Shown here: positions 16,853-25,725 of the stretch, piece after piece | Layout of the letters: the number at the start of each line of letters is the position of its first letter | Numbering within the stretch: the stretch's first letter is position 1 | Assembly: GCA_022822305.1 (NCBI GenBank) | Contig: JAJEBY010000013.1 | Coordinates: 195,617 to 259,616 of the forward strand | Source: Anaerolineae bacterium | GTDB taxonomy: Bacteria; Chloroflexota; Anaerolineae; Aggregatilineales; Phototrophicaceae | Reading direction: 5' to 3' | Length of the DNA: 64,000 nucleotides | Position numbers and translations under genes: made by a program | The notes under the pieces: generated by a model | What the model saw: the letters and a program-made list of their open reading frames with translations, nothing else | Told to the model about the DNA's origin: nothing | Databases searched by the model: none

Positions 16853-17698
16853 ATGTCCGCGCCGCCAGAAAATGAGCATCCGCTCTATGAGCAGCCGAAG
16901 GATAACGGTCGCGTAAACATCGCGGCAGCGCAGCCGCGCTCCCAGCGCAGCCGGCGACCGCGGGAAGACCAACCGCTTTTGACTTATGTGTTGGTGGCCA
17001 TCAATGTCACGATCTTCCTGGCGGGTTTTGCGTCGCCGGCGATCGAAGGCGAGCTCTTCGTCAGCGGCTCGCTGTTTCCGCCTTTTGTGGCGTTGGAAGG
17101 GCAGGTATACCGTCTGCTGACCGCCATGTTCCTGCACGGCAGCGTCGGGCATATCTTCTTTAACATGTACGCCTTGTATGTGATCGGGGCGACGGTGGAA
17201 CCGATATTCGGGCGCGCGCGTTTTCTATTGATTTACTTTCTGGGCGGATTGACCGGCTCGGTATTGAGCCTGGCGCTCGGCGACTTTTTCACCCCATCGG
17301 TCGGCGCATCGGGGGCGGTTTTCGCGCTGTTCGCGGCGGAAGGCGTACATCTATACCAGCATCGCCGCGTCTACGCCAATGTAAAAGGCCGCCTGCGGCA
17401 CATGCTGTTCTTGATAGGCATGAATCTGTTTATCGGTCTGGCGCCGGGTTCTCGCATCGATAATTGGGGACATATCGGCGGCGTCATAGGCGGATTAGTG
17501 CTGGCGTGGCGGATCGCGCCGCGCATGCCGCGCCCCAGCGCGCCTCCGCGCAGCATGCGTGAATTCGCTCGGGGAGACGGCAATCCTCTGCGGCTGCGCC
17601 TGCCGGAGGTTGTGATATATGCCTTCGCGTTAATCGGCGGGATCGTCTTGACGGTCAACCTGCTGGCGTCGCAATTCGCCTACATCATAGCGCAGTAA
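16853..17698 (+). CDS. Rhomboid-family intramembrane serine protease
   Basis: A 281-residue membrane protease that cuts helices within the bilayer. The catalytic Ser153 lies in GASGAVF and His207 in WGHIGGVIGG. The oxyanion-side signature HGSVGHIFFNMYAL supplies His95, His100 and Asn104. The soluble N-terminus (1-40) is rich in Pro and Arg; about seven hydrophobic segments follow. Its last 69 bases overlap the end of the convergent DUF2304 gene. Substrates cannot be predicted. Confidence 0.92.
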   Translation: MSAPPENEHPLYEQPKDNGRVNIAAAQPRSQRSRRPREDQPLLTYVLVAINVTIFLAGFASPAIEGELFVSGSLFPPFVALEGQVYRLLTAMFLHGSVGHIFFNMYALYVIGATVEPIFGRARFLLIYFLGGLTGSVLSLALGDFFTPSVGASGAVFALFAAEGVHLYQHRRVYANVKGRLRHMLFLIGMNLFIGLAPGSRIDNWGHIGGVIGGLVLAWRIAPRMPRPSAPPRSMREFARGDGNPLRLRLPEVVIYAFALIGGIVLTVNLLASQFAYIIAQ

Positions 17699-18010
17699 AG
17701 CCAGCTGTTGGGCGATTTCCTTGTTCTCCCGCGTCAGCTTGGTGATTATCGTAGACAGATACAATTGCATGAAGAGTAAGAATAGCGCCGCCAGCAGGAA
17801 GAGAAGATTTGAAGGATCGTAGATGCCGACCAATTGCGCCATGCTGTGCAGCAATTCACGCCAGAGGCCAAGAACAAGCATCACAATGGCGGTGCCGATC
17901 CACAGCAGCGAGTACTCCTCGCTAAGATGCCTCCGCCGCACCAATTCCAATACGACCAGCAAGGCGATCAGCGAAGCGCCCACGGTAAAGAGAATTGAAC
18001 GGTCGATCAT
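17630..18010 (-). CDS. DUF2304-family membrane protein
   Basis: A 126-residue small membrane protein. Three hydrophobic helices (about 8-22, 37-52 and 68-88, including LLFLLAALFLLFMQLYLS) precede a cytoplasmic coiled coil (TKLTRENKEIAQQLALLR). The segment ELVRRRHLSEEYSLLWIG is the conserved heart of DUF2304. Members often sit beside glycosyltransferases, and one lies about 1.2 kb away here. It overlaps the rhomboid gene tail to tail by 69 bases. Confidence 0.85.
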   Translation of the reverse strand: MIDRSILFTVGASLIALLVVLELVRRRHLSEEYSLLWIGTAIVMLVLGLWRELLHSMAQLVGIYDPSNLLFLLAALFLLFMQLYLSTIITKLTRENKEIAQQLALLRYDVGELRRQQVDRQDDPAD

Positions 18011-18086
18011 GTCGATTTCTCCCGCCTAGCCCTAGCGCATATCGGGGAATGTAGCGCAATTTGTTGCTGATACAAAGGTATAGATT

Positions 18087-18941
18087 ATGCCACAGACTCT
18101 GCTAGAGCTCGCCGGCGATGCTGGCGCGCCCATCCTGCATCTGGCGCCGGCCAACGGCTTTCCGCCACAGACCTATATGCCGATGCTGCGCGGCTTGATC
18201 GCGGGTTATCGTGTGGTCTGTTGCCCGCCGCGCGCTCTATGGGGCGATCAAGCCCCGCCCGAGGATTTGCGCGATTGGCGCATGGTGGCGGATGATCTGC
18301 TGGCGGCATTCGAGCGTTGGCAGCTGCGGGACATCGTCGCTGTCGGGCATTCTTTCGGCGGCATCGCCTCACTGCTGGCGGTCTTGCATGATCCGTCACG
18401 CTTCAAGGCGATGGCGCTGCTGGATCCGGTCATGCTTACGCCGGAAGCGCTGGTCTGGTACAAGTCGATGGTGGAGAGCGGATCCGCCGTTCAATTGCCG
18501 TTGGTGCAGGCAGCCATGAGGCGCCGCCGCCATTTCTTCAGTCGCGAGCAAGCCTTCCAACGTTTTCGCGCAAAAGCCAGCTTCGCCGATTGGCCGGACG
18601 CCGCGCTGCGTTTGTATGTCGAGCACGGATTGCGCGCGCGCGCCGCTGGACCCGGCTTTGAGCTGACCTGGCCGGTCGAATGGGAAGCCTACTACTACTC
18701 CACCATCTATCAGCCGATATGGCAGGTGTTGCACCAGCTGGACGGCTTGTTGCCCGTGCTGTTGATTCGCGGTGAAAACAGCGACACCTTCACTGAAGAA
18801 TCGCTGCATCTGGCGCGTTCAACGCTGCGGTCGGCGGAACTGGTGACGCTGGAAGGGCAGGGGCATCTCTTTCCGCAAGCCGCGCCCGAAGCCGCCGCTC
18901 CAATCATCGAAGACTGGCTCGCTGATGTGGTCAAGCGCTGA
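18087..18941 (+). CDS. Alpha/beta hydrolase
   Basis: A 284-residue cytoplasmic hydrolase. The nucleophile elbow is GHSFGG (Ser89), the acidic residue lies in LLIRGENSDTF, and the catalytic His is in GQGHLFPQ near the C-terminus. A Pro/Gly segment (LAPANGFPP) forms the usual oxyanion region. The natural ester or amide substrate is not predictable. It stands alone, with tRNA-Phe next on the same strand. Confidence 0.88.
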   Translation: MPQTLLELAGDAGAPILHLAPANGFPPQTYMPMLRGLIAGYRVVCCPPRALWGDQAPPEDLRDWRMVADDLLAAFERWQLRDIVAVGHSFGGIASLLAVLHDPSRFKAMALLDPVMLTPEALVWYKSMVESGSAVQLPLVQAAMRRRRHFFSREQAFQRFRAKASFADWPDAALRLYVEHGLRARAAGPGFELTWPVEWEAYYYSTIYQPIWQVLHQLDGLLPVLLIRGENSDTFTEESLHLARSTLRSAELVTLEGQGHLFPQAAPEAAAPIIEDWLADVVKR

Positions 18942-18970
18942 ATCCCGCCGCTGCTGCGGCTAGGTCTGCC

Positions 18971-18999
18971 TTGACACGCGCGGCGCCAAGCACTAGAAT
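18971..18999 (+). promoter_or_regulatory. Consensus sigma-70 promoter for tRNA-Phe
   Basis: A perfect -35 TTGACA (18971-18976), a 17-base spacer and TAGAAT (18994-18999), 25 bases before the mature tRNA. This is the best promoter in the window. Confidence 0.8.
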
Positions 19000-19024
19000 C
19001 CCAAGTCTCATTTCACGATGAGGC

Positions 19025-19097
19025 GCCGAGATAGCTCAGTTGGTAGAGCATCGCACTGAAAATGCGGGTGTCCCCAGTTCAAGTCTGGGTCTCGGCA
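19025..19097 (+). tRNA. tRNA-Phe (GAA)
   Basis: A 73-base cloverleaf. The acceptor stem GCCGAGA pairs with TCTCGGC, the D stem is GCTC/GAGC, the anticodon stem TCGCA/TGCGG has loop CTGAAAA with anticodon GAA, and the T stem CCCAG/CTGGG has loop TTCAAGT. The discriminator base is A and CCA is not encoded. Confidence 0.97.
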
Positions 19098-19101
19098 TTG
19101 C

Positions 19102-19129
19102 AAAACCCATCCTTGGCGATGGGTTTTTT
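19102..19129 (+). terminator. Rho-independent terminator of tRNA-Phe
   Basis: AAAACCCATC, loop CTTGGC, GATGGGTTTT with a continuing T run: a 10-bp stem ending in six T bases, starting 4 bases after the tRNA. Confidence 0.92.
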
Positions 19130-19224
19130 GATTTGGACTTGTGCGTGCTGACAGGCTGCGGACTTACATGCTGCCCGCGCAATTGGTACGATAACGCGGC
19201 GGATCGATATGGAAAAATTGCCCT

Positions 19225-20412
19225 ATGAAATCCATCCTGCTCATATCGCGCTGCCCGCCGTATCCGCTGCATTATGGCGACCGCCTGATCCTCTGGCACC
19301 TGACGCGAGAATTGGCCGAGCGCGGTTATACCATCGACCTGCTGGCCCTTCATAACCGCGATGATGATCTCGACTTTGTCGATCAGTACCGCGATCGATT
19401 CCGCCATATCGAATTGATCCCTGAGGAGCGCCGCGGCGGAGACAAGTATCTCCGGCGGCTGCTGGATCCGTCATTGCGTTTCGCCCGCAGCCCGGAAATG
19501 AGTTTCAGTCCACGCTTGTGGCGCGCTATCTCGAACCGCCTCGAGCGTCATCACTACGATCTGGCGCATTGTTTCGGCTCGGTCAGCGTCTACGAATACC
19601 ACCCGCTCTTCGCCGACTTGCCCAATCTGATTACGCCTTACGAGTCCTATGTGGTTTACTTGAGCAGCGCGGCGCGGCAGGGTCAGCTCAGCGCGCGGCT
19701 GCGCCTGCCCATCGCTCGCCGCTTTGAAAGCTGGATGTACACGCCTTACGACCGCACGGTGGTCATCGCCGAAAAAGACCGCCAGATGCTGATGTCGCTG
19801 CAGCCGGAGCTCAAGATTGATGTGATACCCAACGGCATTGAACTCGATCGCTATCCCTGGAAAGGCCGGGGCCGCGAGCAAAACACGCTGCTCTTTCTGG
19901 GCAATTTCGACTATCGGCCCAATCTGGACGCGGCGCGCCTGTTGATTCAGCGCCTGATGCCGCAAATCTGGCGCCAGCTGCCGCAAACCAGGCTGCTGCT
20001 GGTCGGCAACAATCCGGCGGATTGGATGCGGGCGCCCGCTGACGATCGCATCGAGGTCACCGGGCGCGTGCCCGATGTACAGCCCTATCTGGCGCGGGCG
20101 ACGGCTTTTGCCTGTCCATTGCGCATCGGCGCCGGCTTGAAAAACAAAGTGCTGGAAGCGCTGGCGATCGGCATCCCGCTGGTGGCGACGCCGCTGAGTC
20201 TGGATGGCATTGCCGTGCGGCACGGCGAGTCCGCCATCGTCGCCGATGTGAGCGAGTTCGCTGACGCCGCCATTGCGCTCTTGCGGGACGAGGAACTGCG
20301 CGCTCGGTTATCAGAACAGGGACGCCAATTGGTGGAAAACGAATACACCTGGGATCGCTCCGCGACCCGGTACGAGCAGCTCTTCAACGAGATCACACGC
20401 GCGTCTAAATGA
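19225..20412 (+). CDS. Glycosyltransferase, family 4 type
   Basis: A 395-residue GT-B enzyme that probably transfers a sugar to a cell-surface glycan or lipid. The N-terminal Rossmann half contains ISRCPPYPLHYGDRL. The C-terminal half contains LLFLGNFDYRPNLDAARLL and the nucleotide-sugar motif GAGLKNKVLEALAIGIPLV, whose Glu binds the donor ribose in GT4 enzymes. ATG 19225 is taken. Donor and acceptor are unknown, and no other surface-polysaccharide gene is adjacent. Its end overlaps the convergent GH172 gene by 8 bases. Confidence 0.85.
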   Translation: MKSILLISRCPPYPLHYGDRLILWHLTRELAERGYTIDLLALHNRDDDLDFVDQYRDRFRHIELIPEERRGGDKYLRRLLDPSLRFARSPEMSFSPRLWRAISNRLERHHYDLAHCFGSVSVYEYHPLFADLPNLITPYESYVVYLSSAARQGQLSARLRLPIARRFESWMYTPYDRTVVIAEKDRQMLMSLQPELKIDVIPNGIELDRYPWKGRGREQNTLLFLGNFDYRPNLDAARLLIQRLMPQIWRQLPQTRLLLVGNNPADWMRAPADDRIEVTGRVPDVQPYLARATAFACPLRIGAGLKNKVLEALAIGIPLVATPLSLDGIAVRHGESAIVADVSEFADAAIALLRDEELRARLSEQGRQLVENEYTWDRSATRYEQLFNEITRASK

Positions 20413-21490
20413 CCATCAGCTGGTCGCGCTCCGGCAAGGGCGGGAAGGGCGCCTGAGGCAAGGTTTGGTACCAGTATGCCACCGAGGCGATGTCGTCTTG
20501 GAGCGGCAAATATCGGCGGTTGTAGCCCCAGCCCAGCGCTTGCATTGTCACTTTGAGATCTCGCTCGAAACGGATCGGATCCATGATATGCCAACGATAC
20601 ATGCCCATGCGCAGCTGGCAACGGTAAACGCTCTCGGCGCGAATCACCTGATGAAAGCCGGCGTAAGGTGTGGTGAAGGTGACATAATCCTGGTCGTGAC
20701 GCGGGCTGGGATCGAAGTTGTATGAGCCGCAGAAATAGTCTTCAGTGCCCGTGCCGCAGATGGTGGGATATTCATCGCCGTCCAGATAGAACTTAACTTC
20801 GCCCTCGCCCCACCAGCCGTTGTTGTTGGCGCCCCAGGCCACATACGTTCCCACGTAGTGGCCGCGTCCGCGCACGCCATCGAGGATGGTATAGACATCT
20901 TTGTAGGGCAGGGGATTGACGCGACGGAATTGCGCGTGAAAGTAGGCGGCGTCTTCCGGCACTGCGGTCAGCGCATAATTGATTTGGTAGTACAGCGTCA
21001 TATCTTCTTCGGCGATATTGCTGATGGTCATGCGGCAATGCCGGCGGAAGGGCATTTCCCAATAGGAATTGAAGGCGCTGCCCGGATTAACGCAGATCGG
21101 CAGCGAGTTCACCTGCGCGTATTCGCCCCAGCCCACGGTGAAAAAATCACCCAGCGGACACTCGACCGACGGCTGGTCCGAGCCATCCCAATAGACGCGC
21201 AGAATCGCGAAGCGCCAGTTGCCGGTCGGGGTCATCCAGATTTGTTGGATCGCGCCCGGACCCTCGATATCGGCCAGCGTGAAGGTCTCCCCGGCCTCAA
21301 TGCGAACCGAGGGCGATACCTTCCAGCCGCGGCCCAGATCGCGCGCGGCCAAAGCGCCGGTACCTTCGGTCGCCATGCCGCCCCTGCCTTTGGCGCCATC
21401 GAAATTCTCGGGGCTGATCGAACGCGACCTGGCTTTCGATAGACGCGAGAGATTGCCCAGGTGAAGTCCCAAACCGGCGAACGCGGTCAT
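20405..21490 (-). CDS. DUF2961 protein, GH172-type glycoside hydrolase
   Basis: A 361-residue protein of the DUF2961 group, reclassified as GH172, whose known members act on fructofuranosyl or arabinofuranosyl linkages. The family signatures are GPGAIQQIWMTPTGNW, GWGEYAQVNSLPICV, and GTGTEDYFCGSYNF, which carries a conserved Glu proposed as catalytic. No signal peptide is present, suggesting an intracellular substrate such as a small oligosaccharide. ATG 21490 follows AGGAGG. Its position among sugar-catabolic genes fits a role in using plant or bacterial glycans. Confidence 0.87.
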   Translation of the reverse strand: MTAFAGLGLHLGNLSRLSKARSRSISPENFDGAKGRGGMATEGTGALAARDLGRGWKVSPSVRIEAGETFTLADIEGPGAIQQIWMTPTGNWRFAILRVYWDGSDQPSVECPLGDFFTVGWGEYAQVNSLPICVNPGSAFNSYWEMPFRRHCRMTISNIAEEDMTLYYQINYALTAVPEDAAYFHAQFRRVNPLPYKDVYTILDGVRGRGHYVGTYVAWGANNNGWWGEGEVKFYLDGDEYPTICGTGTEDYFCGSYNFDPSPRHDQDYVTFTTPYAGFHQVIRAESVYRCQLRMGMYRWHIMDPIRFERDLKVTMQALGWGYNRRYLPLQDDIASVAYWYQTLPQAPFPPLPERDQLMVI

Positions 21491-21556
21491 TGTGGCCTCC
21501 TGAATCGGTCATTTGAGTGAAATTGCGCCAGCGGCTCAGGAATTCTTGGCATCCGC

Positions 21557-22105
21557 TTAGCTGGTCAGGTTATCGAAGTGAAGCTGATAGAGCGCGCAGA
21601 CATCGGCATGTGATCCTACATAGACGTAACTGATGCGATCGCCCTGATATTCCAAAGTTCCGGCGCTGGCGCAGGGCTCGATATCGATCGCCTGGGCGTT
21701 CATCGCGTCTTCCTGGCCGCCCAGCGCGCAATTGATCATCTCTTGATTGATGCGCGACTGGTTGATCACCAGGACTGCGCCCAGCTTGGGCAAATTGCCA
21801 TCGGTTTGCGTCTCGGAATAAAACTTGGCGGCGAGCGCGCCACGATCCTGAAAGCACTGCAGCACTTGCTCGACCTTGGCCACGGCCGCTGTGAGACCGA
21901 CCTGGCCGCCCACCAGGGCCGCGCCGCCCAGCGCCGCGAAGGCGCCGTCCATGGTCGTATCCACGTTGGTGGCGGTATACGCAGCCAGATTGGGCAGCAG
22001 ACGCTGCGCCGAAAGCGCATCGTTGGCGGTATTGCCGGTATCGCTGCAGGCCGACGACAGCACAAGCGCGATCATCAGCGCGCACGCGATCTTGATCCTC
22101 GTCAA
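21557..22105 (-). CDS. Predicted lipoprotein, unknown function
   Basis: A 182-residue exported lipoprotein with a lipobox at LVLSSAC, so the mature protein would be acylated on Cys. TTG 22105 gives a compact signal (TRIKIACALMIALVLSSAC) and has GGGGGG 5 bases upstream; ATG 22135 would add ten less likely residues. The mature part has a Gly/Ala-rich hydrophobic stretch (GAFAALGGAALVGGQVGLTAAVA), four further cysteines that may pair, and no recognised domain. It is monocistronic. Confidence 0.7.
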   Translation of the reverse strand: MTRIKIACALMIALVLSSACSDTGNTANDALSAQRLLPNLAAYTATNVDTTMDGAFAALGGAALVGGQVGLTAAVAKVEQVLQCFQDRGALAAKFYSETQTDGNLPKLGAVLVINQSRINQEMINCALGGQEDAMNAQAIDIEPCASAGTLEYQGDRISYVYVGSHADVCALYQLHFDNLTS

Positions 22106-22253
22106 AATCGCCCCCCAAAAATGATACGCCGTCATTTTAGCAGATTATGCGAGCGCGTGGTTGAATTGAATCCCGCAATCGATGCCAGCTAGCCGCTATT
22201 CGGCTGCTCTGCTAGACTTGCAGCAAATCAACGATTAGGTGGATGAACACGCT

Positions 22254-23066
22254 ATGAAACTTCTCCGTTACGACGCGCAGGGCGGCCCGCGCATCGGCAT
22301 CCTGCATAAGATCGGCATGCAGGAACTCGGCAACCGGGATTTGACCGAACTGATGGCCGAGGGCGCCGAACCCCTGCGCTCCTGCATAGTGCAAGATCAG
22401 GAAAGCGTCCGCACCCTGCCGCCGCTGATTCCGGGCAAAATCCTCGCCATCGGCCGCAACTATGCCGAGCACGCGCGCGAGCTGGATAACGAAGTCCCGA
22501 CAGAGCCGCTGGTCTTCGCCGTCATGCCCAGCGCCGTCATCGGCCACGGCGATATCATCGAATGGGAAGAAGAGCTCACCGCGCAAGTGGATTGGGAAGG
22601 CGAGCTGGCGGTCATCATCGGGAAAACCGCGCGCCGCGTCTCGGAGTCGGCAGCGCTTGACTATGTCTTCGGCTACACCATCGCCAACGATGTCTCCGCC
22701 CGCGACCTGCAATCGCGAGACAAGCAGTGGGTGCGCGCCAAGGGTCTCGACACTTTCTGTCCGCTGGGGCCGGTAGTTGTCACCGCCGATGGAATCCCCG
22801 ACCCGCAGGATCTGCGCATCGTGACCACCGTAGACGGCGTGGAAAAGCAAAATGGCTCGACCGCTGACATGATCTTCAGCGTGGCTCAACTGATCGCCTA
22901 CCTGTCGCGCGCTTTCACGCTCAATCCCGGCGACTTGATCCTGACCGGCACACCCTCCGGCGTCGGCAAGGCGCAGAATCCGCCGCAGTTCCTCGGCGAT
23001 GGCAGCGTGGTCAGCGTCACCATCGAAGGCATCGGTACGCTGGCTAACACTTGCCGCGTCCTTTAG
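22254..23066 (+). CDS. Fumarylacetoacetate hydrolase family protein
   Basis: A 270-residue enzyme of the FAH superfamily, which splits or dehydrates 2-oxo acids using a divalent metal. The core motifs are GRNYAEHARE, DWEGELAVIIG (metal-binding Glu), GYTIANDVSARDLQ and GDLILTGTPSGVG. ATG 22254 (MKLLRYD) matches the usual N-terminus; an in-frame GTG at 22239 is possible. It is followed 22 bases later by a mannonate dehydratase-like gene, so it probably handles the 2-keto-3-deoxy sugar acid made by that enzyme, as 2,4-diketo-3-deoxy-acid hydrolases do (inference). Confidence 0.9.
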   Translation: MKLLRYDAQGGPRIGILHKIGMQELGNRDLTELMAEGAEPLRSCIVQDQESVRTLPPLIPGKILAIGRNYAEHARELDNEVPTEPLVFAVMPSAVIGHGDIIEWEEELTAQVDWEGELAVIIGKTARRVSESAALDYVFGYTIANDVSARDLQSRDKQWVRAKGLDTFCPLGPVVVTADGIPDPQDLRIVTTVDGVEKQNGSTADMIFSVAQLIAYLSRAFTLNPGDLILTGTPSGVGKAQNPPQFLGDGSVVSVTIEGIGTLANTCRVL

Positions 23067-23088
23067 CCCACGCTCGCAGGACAGCAAC

Positions 23089-24294
23089 ATGACCAAACCC
23101 GTAACCATCCAGGACATCAAAGTCATCCTGACCCAGCCGGGCAAATCACGCCTGGCCATTGTCAAGGTCTACACATCCGAAGCGGGCTTGTACGGCGTGG
23201 GCTGCGCCACCTTCACCCAGCGCATCTTCGCTGTGGAAGCGGCCATCGAGCGCCATCTGAAGCCCTTCCTGCTCGGCCGCGATGTCGATCGCATTCAAGA
23301 GATTTGGAACATGTCGATGGCGCACGGCTACTGGCGCAACGGCCCCGTGCTCAACAACGCCATCTCCGGCGTCGATCAAGCGCTCTGGGACATCAAGGGC
23401 AAACGAGCCGGCATGCCCGTTTATGACTTGCTCGGCGGCAAATCGCGCGAGGCGGCCAACGTCTATGTGCACGCCGATGGCCGCAGCAAGGAGGAGGTCG
23501 CCGACAACGCGCGCGCCTACATGGAGCAGGGCTATCGCTTCATAAGGGTGCAGCTGGGCGGCTATGGCGGGAAAGACAGCCCCATGGTCAAGCCCAAGGG
23601 CGCTCCGGCCGGCGCTTATTTCGATCCGCGCGATTATGCCCGCCGCACGCTTGAGATGATCGCCCACGTGCGCGACCAAGTTGGCGAGCGCGTCGAATTG
23701 CTGCACGATATTCACGAGCGTCTGGCGCCCATCCAGGCTGTCCAATTCGCCAAAGATGTCGAGCGATTCAAGCTCTTCTTCCTGGAAGATGCCCTGGCGC
23801 CGGAAGATATCGGCTGGTTCCGCATCCTGCGCGGACAAAGCGCCACGCCGCTGGCGATGGGCGAGCTATTCAATAACCCGCTGGAATGGCAGCTGCTGAT
23901 TCAGGAACGGTTGATCGATTTCATCCGCATGCACATCAGCCAGATGGGCGGCATAACGCCGGCGCGAGATGTCGCTATCTTCGCCAATATGTATGGCATC
24001 CGCACGGCTTGGCACGGTCCCAGCGATACTTCGCCCGTCGGTCACGCCGCCAACTTGCATTTGGATCTTTGGCATCCCAACTTTGGTGTGCAGGAGTGGT
24101 ATCGCCCGTCTGAACTGGATTACGAGGTTTTCCCCGGTTTGCCCGTGGTCGAGGACGGCTATCTCTATCCCAACGACATGCCCGGCCTCGGCATCGATAT
24201 TGACGAAGACCTGGCGACGAAATTCCCTTGTCAAGAGTTTGTTGAGCGTTGGACGCAAACGCGGCTGCCCGATGGCAGTCCCGCGCGGCCTTAG
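23089..24294 (+). CDS. Enolase-superfamily sugar acid dehydratase, mannonate dehydratase-like
   Basis: A 401-residue enzyme of the ManD branch of the enolase superfamily, which removes water from D-mannonate or a related sugar acid to give a 2-keto-3-deoxy acid. The N-terminal capping domain is followed by the barrel with HDIHERLAP, FFLEDALAP (metal-ligand Glu), MGELFNNP, and HGPSDTSPVGHAANLHLDL. ATG 23089 is chosen; the frame upstream overlaps the FAH gene. ManD homologues vary in substrate and several are poorly active on mannonate, so the sugar is not certain. Confidence 0.9.
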   Translation: MTKPVTIQDIKVILTQPGKSRLAIVKVYTSEAGLYGVGCATFTQRIFAVEAAIERHLKPFLLGRDVDRIQEIWNMSMAHGYWRNGPVLNNAISGVDQALWDIKGKRAGMPVYDLLGGKSREAANVYVHADGRSKEEVADNARAYMEQGYRFIRVQLGGYGGKDSPMVKPKGAPAGAYFDPRDYARRTLEMIAHVRDQVGERVELLHDIHERLAPIQAVQFAKDVERFKLFFLEDALAPEDIGWFRILRGQSATPLAMGELFNNPLEWQLLIQERLIDFIRMHISQMGGITPARDVAIFANMYGIRTAWHGPSDTSPVGHAANLHLDLWHPNFGVQEWYRPSELDYEVFPGLPVVEDGYLYPNDMPGLGIDIDEDLATKFPCQEFVERWTQTRLPDGSPARP

Positions 24295-24406
24295 ATTCTA
24301 GGACATGGCGCTTGATAGCGGACAAAGCCATGTTGTCGCGCGCGTGTCCAATCATATTCCTGTGACTGGGAACTCAGACCCGATGAAGATGTCAGGGAGC
24401 AATCCG

Positions 24407-24631
24407 TCAGCCAGGGCCCTGGCCTAAGAGCTGGACTATTAGACCGACGATCGCAGCGGTGGCGGGAATCCCCAGGCCAACGATCCACTTTATCGTGCGC
24501 AATTCTGCACGGAGATCGGCGAAGTCAGCGCGAAGGTCGCTTAAATCCGCCTTGGTGGCGAGATGATTGTATGCCCCTTCCAATACTGCAATGCGTTCGC
24601 TATCAGTCCGGGCAGCTACATTTTGAGCCAT
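24407..24631 (-). CDS. Small coiled-coil membrane protein
   Basis: A 74-residue protein. Heptad-like repeats (ATKADLSDLRADFADLRAEL, about 25-44) lead into one C-terminal membrane helix (WIVGLGIPATAAIVGLIVQLL). This layout is common in small CCDC90/DUF1640-like and phage-derived proteins of unknown function. ATG 24631 is preceded by GGAAGG. A TATACT-like -10 (complement of 24653-24658) lies upstream. It stands alone between the sugar-acid unit and serA. Confidence 0.65.
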   Translation of the reverse strand: MAQNVAARTDSERIAVLEGAYNHLATKADLSDLRADFADLRAELRTIKWIVGLGIPATAAIVGLIVQLLGQGPG

Positions 24632-24743
24632 CGCTTACCTTCCATATCACAAGTATAGCGCAAGACTTGCAAGAATCATGTCTGAAACGGTACGCGACGT
24701 GATCGCCGGTGGATTCAATCGGTAACGAGTCGGCGCGTTACGA

Positions 24744-25712
24744 CTAGCTCTTGGACTGCGTACCCGGATTACACACGTTCGCCGCCACGCCATTCAGCAG
24801 ATAATCGACGATCAACTCCGCCGCTTCGACCGCGACCGTCACTTGCGCATCGGCGGTGCTCGCGGCCAGATGCGGCGTATGCAGCACGTTGGGCAGCCCG
24901 ATCAGCGGATGATCGGCGGGCGGCGGCTCCTGCTCATAGACATCCAGAGCGGCGCCGGCGACTTTTCCGCTTTGCAACGCGGCGGCCAGATCGCCGGATA
25001 CAATCAGCGCGCCGCGTGAGGCGTTGATGATGCGTACGCCGTCTTTCATGGCGGCGATGGCATCGGCGTTTATCATGCCCCGCGTCTCCTCCGTCGCCAG
25101 CGCGTGCAGCGACAGATAGTCGGCGCGGGCATACACCTCGGGCAGCGACAGCAGCGGCACGTCAATCTCGGCGGCGACCGCTGGCGGCAGATAAGGATCG
25201 TGCGCGATCACGCGCATCTCGAAGGCCTGCGCCCGCAGCGCAATCGCCTGCCCGATGCGCCCCAGGCCGATCAGACCGAGCGTCTTGCCTTTGAGCTCGA
25301 CTCCGCCAAGCGCCTTGCGTTCCCAGCGCCCTTCCAGTAGCGATTGGTGCCCCCGGGCGATATGCCGAGAGAGCGCGATCATCAAGCCGAAGGTATGTTC
25401 GGCGGTGGAGATGGTATTGCCGCCTGGCGTATTCATGACCACGATGCCATTGGCGGTGGCGGCAGCGAGATCGACGTTGTCGACGCCGACGCCAGCGCGC
25501 GCGATCGCCTTGAGCCGCGGGGCGGCCGCGATCAATTCGGCATCCGCCTTTACGCCGCTGCGGATGATGATGGCATCGGCATCGACGATGGCTTCTAACA
25601 GGTCGGCGCGCTCCATCAACCCCGGCGCGGTGACGCGAATGCCCGCCGCGCCCTGCAGGATGTCGATGGCGTTCTGATGCACGTTGTCCGGTACCGAGAC
25701 GTGAATCGTCAT
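24744..25712 (-). CDS. serA: D-3-phosphoglycerate dehydrogenase-like 2-hydroxyacid dehydrogenase
   Basis: A 322-residue NAD-dependent enzyme, first step of serine synthesis (3-phosphoglycerate to 3-phosphohydroxypyruvate). The Rossmann motif is GLIGLGRIGQA (about residue 147). The substrate Arg and Glu lie in NASRGALIVSGDLAAAL and LDVYEQEPPP, and the catalytic His is in HTPHLAAST. It is the short form without the ACT or intervening domains, so feedback control by serine is not expected from this chain. It follows a class V aminotransferase gene after 13 bases on the same strand, which supports the serine pathway. Confidence 0.87.
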   Translation of the reverse strand: MTIHVSVPDNVHQNAIDILQGAAGIRVTAPGLMERADLLEAIVDADAIIIRSGVKADAELIAAAPRLKAIARAGVGVDNVDLAAATANGIVVMNTPGGNTISTAEHTFGLMIALSRHIARGHQSLLEGRWERKALGGVELKGKTLGLIGLGRIGQAIALRAQAFEMRVIAHDPYLPPAVAAEIDVPLLSLPEVYARADYLSLHALATEETRGMINADAIAAMKDGVRIINASRGALIVSGDLAAALQSGKVAGAALDVYEQEPPPADHPLIGLPNVLHTPHLAASTADAQVTVAVEAAELIVDYLLNGVAANVCNPGTQSKS

Positions 25713-25725
25713 GCTGCCTCCGCTT

